Shown here: piece by piece, positions 1-7,777 of the stretch
Numbering within the stretch: position 1 is the first letter of the stretch
How the letters are laid out: each line of letters begins with the position of its first letter
From: Rhodobacterales bacterium
GTDB lineage: Bacteria > Pseudomonadota > Alphaproteobacteria > Rhodobacterales > Rhodobacteraceae
Direction of reading: 5' to 3'
DNA length: 34,139 nucleotides
Assembly (NCBI GenBank): GCA_026400325.1
Contig: JAPLPF010000148.1
Span: 1 to 34,139, forward strand
Notes under the pieces: generated by a model
Databases searched by the model: none
Told to the model about the DNA's origin: nothing
Seen by the model: only the letters and a program-made list of their open reading frames with translations
Translations under genes and position numbers: made by a program

Positions 1-36
1 GTCCGGCACGCCTGCCGCTTGCTGATCTGTCGGAGC

Positions 37-113
37 GGGGGTTTCACACCCCCAAGTCCAGGCCCGGCCACGGGCCAGGCGTTCTTCGCGGAAACCCTCC
101 ACTGGAGGGTTTC
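37..113. terminator. Cluster of three hairpins in the leader before the amidase
   Basis: Three perfect inverted repeats follow one another. GGGGGT at 37-42 pairs with ACCCCC at 48-53. GGCCCG at 61-66 pairs with CGGGCC at 71-76. GAAACCCTCC at 91-100 pairs with GGAGGGTTTC at 104-113 around a 3-nt loop. The last has a 10-bp stem and is followed by a short T-rich stretch (TTTCTTGT), so it probably terminates a gene lying to the left of the window. No gene is visible in 1-151. The T tract is weak, so the terminator role is an inference. Confidence 0.5.
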
Positions 114-151
114 TTGTCGCTTATCACCCCCCGTGGGATATTTGAGCCAGA

Positions 152-1582
152 ATGAAAGACATGCTGGAGTGGTCGGCCACGGATCTCTCGCGGGCGATCC
201 AAGCACGCAAGGTCGCGCCGTCCGAGGTGATGGCTGCCTGGCTGACGCAGGTTCAGGCAGAGAATGGTGCGCTGAATGCGCTGGTCTCGATGCGCGACCC
301 CGATACGCTGATGGCCTAGGCGCGGGCGCTGGATGATGCGGCGCCTGCGGGATGGCTGCATGGAATTCCCTTGGCGGTGAAGGATCTGGTGGCGACGAAG
401 GGCCTGCGCACGACCTGGGGGTCGCCACTCTGGGCGGACCATGTTCCGAAAGCGGACGATCTGGTCGCCGCCCGTCTGCGCAGCGCGGGGGCGGTGATAG
501 CGGCCAAGACCAACGTGCCGGAATGGGGCCAGGGGTCGCATTCCTTCAACCCGATCTTCGGGGTGACGCGGAACCCCTATGACGTGACACGCAGTGCCGG
601 GGGGTCGTCAGGCGGGGCAGCGGCGGCGCTGGCGGCACGCCTGGCCTGGGTTGCCGACGGATCTGACATGATGGGGTCCTTGCGCAACCCCGCCGCCTTT
701 TGCAACGTCTACGGGTTCCGGCCGACCTGGGGTGTCGTCCCGCAAGATGCCGAGGGCGATACCTACCTGTCCACCCTGTCGACCGAAGGCCCGATGGCCC
801 GCACGGTCGAGGATATCGCGCGGCTACTGATCGTGCTGGCGGGCGAGAACCCCGAGGTGCCCTTTCCGCGCGCCCTGCCCGATATGCTGCCGGGCCTTGA
901 CCGGGGGGTAAAGGGCCTGCGGATCGGCTGGCTGGCCGACTGGGGCGGGGCCTATCCGATGGAGCCGGGGGTCCTGTCGCTGTGCGAAGACGCCTTGCGC
1001 CAGCTGGAAGAGCTCGGCGCTGTGGTCGAACCGATACCGCCACCTTTCCCGGCGGAAAAGCTGTGGTCCTCCTGGGTCACTCTGCGCGCCATGCTGAACG
1101 CCGGGGGCAAGCGGGCGCTTGCAGACGACCCGGCCAGTCGCGCCATGACCAAGCCCGAGACGCTGTGGGAAATCGAGCAGGGCCTGGGACTGACAGCGCA
1201 GGCCGTCCACGAGGCGAGTGTCATCCGCAGCCGTTGGCACGCCCATGCCGCGCAAGCTTTCCAGCGGTTCAATGCCATGGTCCTGCCGTCAGCCCAGGTC
1301 TGGCCTTTCCCCGCCGAATGGCGCTGGCCGGAAGAGATCGCCGGGCACAGGATGGACACCTATCACCGCTGGATGGAGGTGGTCATCCCGGCCAGCCTGA
1401 TCGGACTGCCCGCCCTTTCGGTGCCCATCGGCTTCGGGCCAGCGGGTCTGCCGATGGGGATGCAGATCATCGGTCGGTCAGGCGACGATGCCGGGGTGCT
1501 GGCCATCGGTCAGGCCTGGCACCGCGCAACCGAATGGCCACAACGCCGCCCGCCTCTGGCAGCCAACGCGGTTTCGCGCTAG
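152..1582 (+). pseudogene. Amidase (amidase-signature family), interrupted by an in-frame amber codon
   Basis: This would be a cytoplasmic amide hydrolase of the amidase-signature family, which uses a Ser-cisSer-Lys triad. The reading frame opens at ATG 152 (or ATG 161) with a typical amidase N-terminus. It meets TAG at 317-319, then continues in the same frame without another stop to 1582. After the stop come the catalytic Lys in PLAVKDL, the GGSSGG segment with the cis-Ser, and GSDMMGSLR with the nucleophile Ser. The usual GSDTGGS is altered to GSDMMGS. Family proteins usually have Glu or Gln at the stop position, so one substitution would explain the lesion. A restart at ATG 371 would lack the catalytic Lys, so no active product is expected unless the amber codon is read through or is a base-call error. 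The substrate is unknown. The next gene starts 22 bp downstream on the same strand. Confidence 0.85.
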
Positions 1583-1604
1583 GGCTTTGCCAAAAGGGGG
1601 GATC

Positions 1605-2540
1605 ATGCGGGTTCTCGTCATCGGTTCCGGTTCCATCGGGCGGCGGCATCACGACAATCTGCAGGCGCTTGGGGCCTCGTCCCGGCTGGTGTCCTGGCGC
1701 AGCGAGGGGATCGGCGGGGCGCTGGCCGCGATGACCGATGCCAAAGCCGTGGTGATCGCAACCGCGACCGACATCCGCCTGCCGCTGATCAAGGCAGCGG
1801 CGGCGCGAGGGCTGCCAATCTACGTCGAAAAGCCGCTCGCCTTCCGCCCGGACGAGGTGGACGCGATTGCCGAGGTTTCCGCGCCCGTCGCCGACCGATC
1901 CATGCTGGGCGTGATGATGCGCTATCACCCCGCGGTGCGGGCGCTGGCGGCATCGGACCTGTCCGACGTCTTTCAGTTCGCCCTGACCATTGGCCAAGAC
2001 GTCACCCAGTGGCGGCAGGATTGGCGGTTTTCCGAAAGCTACGCCGCGCGGGCGGAAGGCGGCGGCGTCCTTCTGGACCTTTGCCATGAGCTGGACCTTG
2101 CCGCCTGCCTGTTCCCCGGTCTGGAACCTGCGCGCGTCGAAAGCCTTGGCCATCCTGCCTTTCCGGGCGTGGATTTTGCCAGCCGCGTCTCGCTGCGCCG
2201 TCAGGGCCTGGTCGGCGATGTGTCGATGGACTATCTGACCCCCCTTCTCCACCGCCGCACCATGCTGCGCGGGACCGAGCGGATGCACGACTTCGACTTT
2301 GCCGCCCAGTCCTATCAGGTCACCGAAGGGCCTGGCGCGCGCGGGCTGGACCTGCCGCTGGAGCGGAACGCGATGTTTCTGGACGCGATGCGCGATTTCC
2401 TGGCCCTGGCTTTTGGCACCGAAACCTCGGGCAACCCGTTGATGCCGCGGCTGGACCTTTGCCTCGATTCGGCCCGGCTGGTCGCGCGGGCCTGGGCGAT
2501 GCGCAGTTTTGTTGGCGCAATCTCGAAGGAGATCCCATGA
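1605..2540 (+). CDS. Gfo/Idh/MocA-family oxidoreductase
   Basis: This is an NAD(P)-dependent sugar oxidoreductase of 311 residues, slightly short for the family. The N-terminal Rossmann fold opens with GSGSIGRRH (residues 7-15). The family motif EKPLA begins at residue 75. The C-terminal substrate domain has GGGVLLDLCHELD (152-164), with the His and Asp usually found in the active site. ATG 1605 is chosen because AGGGGGG lies just upstream and the Rossmann fold starts at once; in-frame sequence upstream of it runs into the amidase gene. The stop overlaps the next start (ATGA at 2537-2540), so it is translationally coupled to the cytidylyltransferase. The trio of Gfo/Idh/MocA enzyme, CMP-NulO synthetase and SDR recalls nonulosonic-acid loci, so a role in preparing or modifying a sugar precursor is inferred. 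The exact reaction cannot be read from sequence. Confidence 0.85.
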   Translation: MRVLVIGSGSIGRRHHDNLQALGASSRLVSWRSEGIGGALAAMTDAKAVVIATATDIRLPLIKAAAARGLPIYVEKPLAFRPDEVDAIAEVSAPVADRSMLGVMMRYHPAVRALAASDLSDVFQFALTIGQDVTQWRQDWRFSESYAARAEGGGVLLDLCHELDLAACLFPGLEPARVESLGHPAFPGVDFASRVSLRRQGLVGDVSMDYLTPLLHRRTMLRGTERMHDFDFAAQSYQVTEGPGARGLDLPLERNAMFLDAMRDFLALAFGTETSGNPLMPRLDLCLDSARLVARAWAMRSFVGAISKEIP

Positions 2541-3232
2541 TCCTTGGTCACATCGGCGCGCGGAAGGGCTCGAAGGGCGTTCCACGGAAGAACTTTCGCT
2601 TTATGAATGGCAAGCCGTTGATCGACTGGTCCCTGGACCAGCTTTTCGCGCATCCGATGGTCGATGCGGTGGTGGTCAGCACGGATGACGAAGAAATCTA
2701 CGATCATGCGGTGGCTAAGGGGGCGCTGAAGATCGGCCTGCGCCCGCCGCACCTCGCGACTGACACGGCAGGCAAATGGGGCGTCTGGCAGCACGCGCTG
2801 GAGGCATCCGAGGCGCTGGTCGGGCCGGTCGATGCCTTCCTTGACCTCGACTGCACTTCGCCCCTGCGGCTGCCCGAGGATATCACCGCTGCGCTGGACC
2901 TGTTTGCAGCCAAAAGGCCCGACATGGTGATGAGTTGCTGCGAGGCGCGGAAGAACCCGTATTTCAACCTTGTCGAGCCCGATGCGACGGGTGCGCTGCA
3001 TGTCTCGAAACCGCTGCCGGGCGGGGTGGTCGCGCGGCAGCAGGCGCCGGTGGTCTATGAACACGCGGCCTCGACCTATGTTGTCGACCCTGCCTATCTG
3101 AAACGGTCGAAGGGGCTGTGGGAGGGGCGGGTCATCCCCTACCTCATGCCGCCCGAGCGCTGCGTCGACATCGACACACCCTTCGATTTCCGCCTTGTCG
3201 AATTCCTGATGGAGGAGGCCAACCATGGCTGA
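2537..3232 (+). CDS. Acylneuraminate cytidylyltransferase family (CMP-nonulosonate synthetase-like)
   Basis: The 231-residue protein is predicted to join CTP and a nonulosonic acid (sialic, legionaminic or related) to give the CMP-sugar donor in the cytoplasm. Visible family features are the nucleotide-binding GARKGSKGVPRKN (residues 7-19, equivalent to the usual ARGGSKG.P.KN), STDDEEI, LDLDCTSPLR in place of LQPTSPLR, and the C-terminal VDIDTPFDFRLVEFL. These match NeuA/PtmB/LegF proteins rather than KdsB, which has a different N-terminal motif. It starts at an ATGA overlap with the upstream oxidoreductase and overlaps the downstream SDR by 8 bp, so the three form one operon. Which ulosonic acid it activates is not decided by the sequence; neuB and neuC nearby argue for a C9 sugar. 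Confidence 0.85.
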   Translation: MILGHIGARKGSKGVPRKNFRFMNGKPLIDWSLDQLFAHPMVDAVVVSTDDEEIYDHAVAKGALKIGLRPPHLATDTAGKWGVWQHALEASEALVGPVDAFLDLDCTSPLRLPEDITAALDLFAAKRPDMVMSCCEARKNPYFNLVEPDATGALHVSKPLPGGVVARQQAPVVYEHAASTYVVDPAYLKRSKGLWEGRVIPYLMPPERCVDIDTPFDFRLVEFLMEEANHG

Positions 3233-4016
3233 GCAACTGAACGGCCGCACGGTCTTCATCACCGGATCCGGGGGCGTCCTCGGGTCGACCTACGTCCGCC
3301 GGATGCTGGCCGAAGGGGCGCGCGTGATCGCGTCGGACTTGCCGGGACATCGGGCGGACGGCCTGGTCGAGGCGCATGGAAGGAACGAAAACTTCCGCTT
3401 CTACCCGCTGGACGTCGCGAACGAGGATGAGGTGACGGGCATCTTCCAGCGCATCCTGAGGGATGGGTGGGAGCCGAACGTCGTCCTGAACAACGCCGCC
3501 ATCACGGGTGAATTGCTGATGGGCGCGGGGCAGCCCTTCCCCGACTTTGCCGACCTCAAGGTCAGCGACTGGGAGCGGACGATGCGGACGAACCTGACCG
3601 GGCCCTTCATGGTTGCCCGGCAGATGGACCGGGATATCGTCGGGAAATGGCCCTGCACGCTGATCAACGTGGCCTCGATGTATGCCCTGAACGGGGCGCA
3701 TCATCGGATCTACGAGGGGATGCCGTTCAAGAACTTTTCGGCCTACGGGGTGACGAAAGCGGGCATCCACGGGCTGACGGTCTGGCTGGCGGGCTACTGG
3801 GCACCGCGGGGGGCGACGGTGAACACGATTGCACCCGGTGCGGTCTTCAACAACCATTCCGACGAATTCCAGCGCCGGGTTGGCGAACTGATCATGCTGG
3901 ACCGGATGGCAAGGCCGGACGAGATCGCGGATGCGATGCTGTTCCTGGCAAGCGCCCAGTCGGGCTACATCACCGGGCAGATGATCAACGTCGACGGCGG
4001 GTTCAGCGGCTGGTAG
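3225..4016 (+). CDS. SDR-family oxidoreductase (PtmA-like context)
   Basis: This is a classical short-chain dehydrogenase/reductase of 263 residues. It shows the cofactor motif TGSGGVLGS (13-21), NNAA (89-92) and the catalytic set Ser151, Tyr174 and Lys178 (YGVTK), followed by the C-terminal DGGFSGW typical of the family. It presumably oxidises or reduces a sugar intermediate with NAD(P). Its start overlaps the end of the cytidylyltransferase gene, with GGAGGAGG just upstream. An SDR next to a CMP-nonulosonate synthetase also occurs in Campylobacter flagellar-glycan loci (ptmA-ptmB), which supports a place in the same pathway, but the substrate is inferred from context only. The gene ends 20 bp from a convergent gene. 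Confidence 0.85.
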   Translation: MAEQLNGRTVFITGSGGVLGSTYVRRMLAEGARVIASDLPGHRADGLVEAHGRNENFRFYPLDVANEDEVTGIFQRILRDGWEPNVVLNNAAITGELLMGAGQPFPDFADLKVSDWERTMRTNLTGPFMVARQMDRDIVGKWPCTLINVASMYALNGAHHRIYEGMPFKNFSAYGVTKAGIHGLTVWLAGYWAPRGATVNTIAPGAVFNNHSDEFQRRVGELIMLDRMARPDEIADAMLFLASAQSGYITGQMINVDGGFSGW

Positions 4017-4017
4017 C

Positions 4018-4034
4018 GGCACCTTCGAAGTGCC
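4018..4034. terminator. Small hairpin between convergent genes
   Basis: GGCAC at 4018-4022 pairs with GTGCC at 4030-4034. It occupies nearly the whole 20-bp gap between the SDR gene (plus) and the GT30 gene (minus). The stem is only 5 bp with no clear T tract, so a bidirectional terminator is plausible but weak. Confidence 0.25.
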
Positions 4035-4036
4035 GA

Positions 4037-5395
4037 TCAGAGCGTCTGTGAGTTTTCTGCGAAGATTTTCAGCCGCTGCAGGGCGGTCAAGGTGCGCTCT
4101 GTGGCACCAGAATGGGCCTTGAAGAACCTGTCGATGGTCTGCGGTTCCGGTCCGGGCCAGTCGGTCAGCGCCGCAGTCAAGGCCGCGGCCGTCTCCACCC
4201 GCAGGCAGACGCCCGCAGCGATAGCCTCGACAGCAGGATACTCGATGGTCTGGATCTCGGGCCCGACAATCACCGGGCGCTGCAGGGCCAGCGGCTCGAT
4301 GATGTTATGCGCCCCATGGCGTGTGAAACCGCCGCCCGTCACCACGCGATCGGCCAAGGCGATGTAGAAATACATCTCGCCAAGCGAATCACCAAGCAGG
4401 ATGTCGGGGGCGGCGTCCGGATGCGCCCCGGAGGAGTGCGCCCCACCTTCAGCCGCTGCCCACCGGAGCGAGGGGAGGTGATTGGCACCAAGCGACGGGT
4501 CAAGGACTTCCGAGCGTCGGATTGTCCTTAGTCCGCGCGCGGCAAGCAGCCCCGCGACCGTGTCAAAGCGTTCGGGCTTGCGTGGAACATAGACGACAAA
4601 AGGCCGTGACGGGTGACAAAGGGCGGCGGTGATGGCGTCAAGGTAAAGGTCATCCTCGCCCTCGACCGCCGAGGCAAAGGTGATGACCGGGCGGTCGCCG
4701 GACAAGGTCGGTCGCAGGGCGGTCGCGGCAGCAACAAGGTGCGACGGGACCGGCTGATCAAACCGCAACTCTCCGGTCACGCTGATGTTGGACACACCAA
4801 CGCTGGCGAACCGTTCCGCCTGCAGGTCGGACTTCACGAAAGCCCCGGCATAGCCTTGCATGAACTTGTGACGAAGACTCAGCTTTGCATCGCGCGTCAT
4901 TGATTTTGTAGGATATTGCGCGTTGCACATGAAAAGGGGAACCCCTGCGCCCTTTGCGGCAAAGATCATCCGGGGCCAGATCTCTATCTCCATCACCAGG
5001 CCCACTTTCGGGCGAAAGGAGTTGAAAAATCCCGCGTAAGCCCATGATGTCTCGAAGGGAACCCAGACGGCGGCCATTCGGCCAGCGGCGATATCGACGG
5101 CAAAGACACGGGTGGCTTCGCGCCGACCGGCCGGGGTGAAATGGGTGGTGACGACATGTTCGCCCCGGTCGAGACAGGCGCGGATCAACGGAACGGCCGA
5201 GCGCATCTCGCCAAGGGAAACGGCATGGACCCAGATCGCGCCCGGAAGGCGCTCGGGGTAGCGCCCGAAGCGTTCGGCGAGGTGCCGACTGTAAAGCGCA
5301 TCCTTTCGGCCCCGCCGCCAAAGGTAGATCAGGACCACAGGCAAGCCGAGGTGCCACAAAAGCGACCAGACGCGAAGAAAGAGCCAAAGCTTCAT
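4037..5395 (-). CDS. GT30-family glycosyltransferase A (Kdo-transferase/WaaA-like)
   Basis: This 452-residue inner-membrane-associated protein belongs to the family that transfers Kdo from CMP-Kdo to lipid A. It has an N-terminal hydrophobic helix (about 5-25), the catalytic-base motif SLGE with Glu63, MEIEIWP, VPRKPERFD, and LGDSLGEMYFYIALADRVVTG followed by HNIIEP, all counterparts of WaaA motifs. It is about 30 residues longer than usual because of an extra segment around residues 300-325 (DNA about 4411-4490). It begins at an ATGA overlap with the stop of a second GT30 gene. The operon also encodes a NeuC-type epimerase, so the donor may be a CMP-nonulosonate rather than CMP-Kdo. That is inference; housekeeping WaaA remains possible for one of the pair. 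Confidence 0.85.
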   Translation of the reverse strand: MKLWLFLRVWSLLWHLGLPVVLIYLWRRGRKDALYSRHLAERFGRYPERLPGAIWVHAVSLGEMRSAVPLIRACLDRGEHVVTTHFTPAGRREATRVFAVDIAAGRMAAVWVPFETSWAYAGFFNSFRPKVGLVMEIEIWPRMIFAAKGAGVPLFMCNAQYPTKSMTRDAKLSLRHKFMQGYAGAFVKSDLQAERFASVGVSNISVTGELRFDQPVPSHLVAAATALRPTLSGDRPVITFASAVEGEDDLYLDAITAALCHPSRPFVVYVPRKPERFDTVAGLLAARGLRTIRRSEVLDPSLGANHLPSLRWAAAEGGAHSSGAHPDAAPDILLGDSLGEMYFYIALADRVVTGGGFTRHGAHNIIEPLALQRPVIVGPEIQTIEYPAVEAIAAGVCLRVETAAALTAALTDWPGPEPQTIDRFFKAHSGATERTLTALQRLKIFAENSQTL

Positions 5396-6669
5396 CGGGC
5401 GGCCTGCAGCGCAAGAAGGTCGGCTGCCAGGGGTGCCAGACTATCCTGGGCTGCGTCGGACAGGCGCTTTGCGCGGGCCGCCATTCGGGAATGATCGGTG
5501 GCCATCGCCGCGGCAAGCCCCTCGGGAAAGACCGGCAGGGCGGCCCCTGCCTGGTGCAAGGCCGCGAAATCGCCCGCGAAGTTGGCAATGCGGGGGCCGT
5601 GCAGGATGGCGGACCCCAGGGCAGCGGGCTCCCATGGGTTGTGGCCTTCGGTGGCGCCGTGGGTGCCGCCAATGATGCAGACCGGGCAAAGCCGATACCA
5701 CAGGCCCATCTCGCCAAAAGTGTCGGCAATCCAGACGTCGGCAGTCGGACCTTCGCCTGCGCTGCGCAAGGTTGCGCTGTGCCCATGTTCGGCAGCGCGG
5801 GCGGCAATGTCCGGTCCGCGGTGCGGGTCGCGGGGGGCGACGATCAGGAGGGGTTTCGGGTGCGGGGTCCGAAGGGCTGTGAAGACGGCCGCCTCATCCT
5901 CGGGGTGGGAAGAGGCAAGGAGGACGACCGGGCGACCGACCAGCAGCGCGCGGGCGGCGGCAAGCGCCTGGGGGTCGGCCTGCAGCGGCGGGGCGGCGGC
6001 CTTCAGGGAACCGCTGGTGCGGACGTCTTGCGCCCCAAGGGCGGACAGGTGCCGGGCAGTCACCTCATCCTGTGCGGTGACAAGCTGGAACCGGGCGAAA
6101 AGGTCGGCGTAAAGGCCCCGCCAGTGGCGGCGGCGCGCATAGGCATCGGCGTTCATGCGCGCGTTGACAAGGGCCAGGGGGATGCCTCGCGAAGCGGTGT
6201 CGATGACCGCACGGGGCCAGAGGTCCTGCTCGGCCCAGATCGACAGGTCCGGCCGCCAGTGGTCAAGAAAACGCCCCAGATAGCCGGGCGCATCCAGCGG
6301 CAGAAACTGGTGGCGGGTGCGGGGCGGCAGGTTCTGCGCAAGGACCAGGGCCGAGCCTTTGGTGGTTGAGGTGACAAGATAGCTGGTGGCCGGGGACTGT
6401 GCGGCCAGGGCGGCAATCAGGCCGCGCAGGGCAAGCGTTTCGCCCAGGCCGACGGCATGAAGCCAGATCAGATGGCCATCCGGGCGCGGCAGGCCCGCTT
6501 CCCCCAGCTTTTCGCGCCAGCGGTCGGCAAGCTCCTTGCCTTTGGCCAGTCGTCTTTGCAGCAGGACGGGGGCGGCCAAAGGGATAGCGTGGCTTGCCGC
6601 GAGATAGGCGCGAAGCTGCAGGCCCAAGGGCAAGACTGGGGGTGGGGCTGGGGGCCTAGCCGATGTCAC
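5392..6669 (-). CDS. GT30-family glycosyltransferase B (Kdo-transferase-like paralogue)
   Basis: This is a second, divergent GT30 protein of about 425 residues. It retains the catalytic Glu in GLGET (about residue 77). It also has AEQDLWP in place of METELWP, SGSLK, ASSHPEDE, APRDPHRGPDI, DTFGEMGLWY and GHNPWEPAALGSAILHGP. I chose GTG 6669 as start: AAAAGG lies 6 nt upstream, and it overlaps the end of neuC by 14 nt. The frame stays open to an ATG at 6762, but that would overlap neuC by more than 100 nt. The stop overlaps the start of GT30 A. The N-terminal membrane helix is less hydrophobic than in A. Two different GT30 genes in one operon suggest sequential or distinct transfers of ulosonic-acid residues; donor and acceptor are not shown by sequence. 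Confidence 0.85.
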   Translation of the reverse strand: MTSARPPAPPPVLPLGLQLRAYLAASHAIPLAAPVLLQRRLAKGKELADRWREKLGEAGLPRPDGHLIWLHAVGLGETLALRGLIAALAAQSPATSYLVTSTTKGSALVLAQNLPPRTRHQFLPLDAPGYLGRFLDHWRPDLSIWAEQDLWPRAVIDTASRGIPLALVNARMNADAYARRRHWRGLYADLFARFQLVTAQDEVTARHLSALGAQDVRTSGSLKAAAPPLQADPQALAAARALLVGRPVVLLASSHPEDEAAVFTALRTPHPKPLLIVAPRDPHRGPDIAARAAEHGHSATLRSAGEGPTADVWIADTFGEMGLWYRLCPVCIIGGTHGATEGHNPWEPAALGSAILHGPRIANFAGDFAALHQAGAALPVFPEGLAAAMATDHSRMAARAKRLSDAAQDSLAPLAADLLALQAAR

Positions 6670-7777
6670 GGAACGCCTTTTGCAGGCTGAGGAACCAGAA
6701 CGCCGGGTCGGCAAGGGTGGCAACAAACTTTTCGGCGGCTGTGCCTTGACCAAAGCCATCATGCGACGGGGTTTCGCGTCCCCAATGGGTTTTCAGGAAC
6801 CCCAGGATCGTCGCACGATCCGCAGCCTTGCAGGCGAGGACCGACGGGGCGTCCGAGCGGTTGGACTGCCGCGTGCCGATGTCAAGCGAGGGCAGGCCAA
6901 GAAACGGCGCCTCGCGCACCCCGGCGGAGGAGTTGCCGACCATGCAGGCCGCATTCTTCATCAACTCGCTGAAATGGGCAAAGCGCATCGAGGGCAGAAG
7001 GCGGAAGCGGTCCTTCGGAAGGGTGTCGAGGGTCGCGAAGATGGCGTCGCTGCCGGGGTCGTTGTTCGGGGCGATGACCACGAAATTGCGGCCACTGGTG
7101 GCAAGGGCCCCAAAAAGGTCCTGCGCCTGTCGGCCGATCGTGTCCTGTTCGCTGGTCACCGGGTGAAAGGTCACGATGCCGTAATCGGCAAAGGGGATGG
7201 CATAGCGGTCCTGCACCTCGGTCAACGTGACAGCGGAAGGGCGGGCGTGGAAATCCAGTTCGGGCGAACCGATGACGTGGATTGTCTCGGGCGGCTCTCC
7301 CAGGGCGCGGACGCGGGTGGCGGCAGCCTCGGACGAGACGAAATGGTGCGTGCAAAGCTTGGTGTTGCAGTGGCGAAAGACCTCGTCGATCGTGCCCGAC
7401 ACCTCGCCTCCCTCGACATGGGCTGACCGGACATAGTTCGTGGCGGCCACCAGAGCCCCGGCCAGGGCCTCGATCCGGTCACCGTGCAGGATGATGAGGT
7501 CAGGTTTCTGCGCAGTCACGAAGGCGGAAAATCCAGTGACGGTGCGCGCAAGGATAAGGTCCTGAGGGTCGCCTTCGGTCTGGTTCGGCACCTCATGGAC
7601 AGTGACGCCGGGCATCCGCCTGACCTCGTTCCGGGTGAGGCCATAGCGGTCCATCATGTGCATCCCGGTCACGAAGAACGTCACCCGATGGCCCGCATCC
7701 CGCGCGGCGGCGGCAAGGGGTTCCAGCTTGCCGAAATCGGCGCGGGTGCCGGTGAGGAAAAGCAGATGACGGGTCAT
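6656..7777 (-). CDS. neuC: UDP-N-acetylglucosamine 2-epimerase, hydrolysing (NeuC/LegG type)
   Basis: This enzyme converts UDP-GlcNAc, or a UDP-diacetamido sugar, to the free ManNAc-type sugar plus UDP. It is the first committed step of sialic or legionaminic acid synthesis and acts in the cytoplasm. The 373-residue protein is full length. It has TGTRADFGKL at 9-18, HGDRIEALAGA, HVEGGEVSGTIDEVFRH, TFHPVTSEQ, and GNSSAGVREAPFLGLPSLDIG with a following RQSNRSD. These are the NeuC hallmarks rather than those of non-hydrolysing WecB, which lacks the SGTIDE and NSSAGVREAP forms. It starts at an ATGA overlap with the upstream RgpF-like gene, and its last codons carry the ribosome-binding site and start of GT30 B. 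The exact substrate is not settled by sequence. Confidence 0.92.
   Translation of the reverse strand: MTRHLLFLTGTRADFGKLEPLAAAARDAGHRVTFFVTGMHMMDRYGLTRNEVRRMPGVTVHEVPNQTEGDPQDLILARTVTGFSAFVTAQKPDLIILHGDRIEALAGALVAATNYVRSAHVEGGEVSGTIDEVFRHCNTKLCTHHFVSSEAAATRVRALGEPPETIHVIGSPELDFHARPSAVTLTEVQDRYAIPFADYGIVTFHPVTSEQDTIGRQAQDLFGALATSGRNFVVIAPNNDPGSDAIFATLDTLPKDRFRLLPSMRFAHFSELMKNAACMVGNSSAGVREAPFLGLPSLDIGTRQSNRSDAPSVLACKAADRATILGFLKTHWGRETPSHDGFGQGTAAEKFVATLADPAFWFLSLQKAFRDIG

Noticed and set aside
2537-3232. Reading the cytidylyltransferase as KdsB (CMP-Kdo synthetase)
   Set aside because: Its ARKGSKGVPRKN and IDTPFDF motifs are those of the acylneuraminate group, and neuB and neuC are nearby.
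6670-6762. Extending GT30 B to the ATG at 6762
   Set aside because: This adds Pro/Arg-rich residues that overlap neuC by over 100 nt; GTG 6669 has a proper ribosome-binding site.
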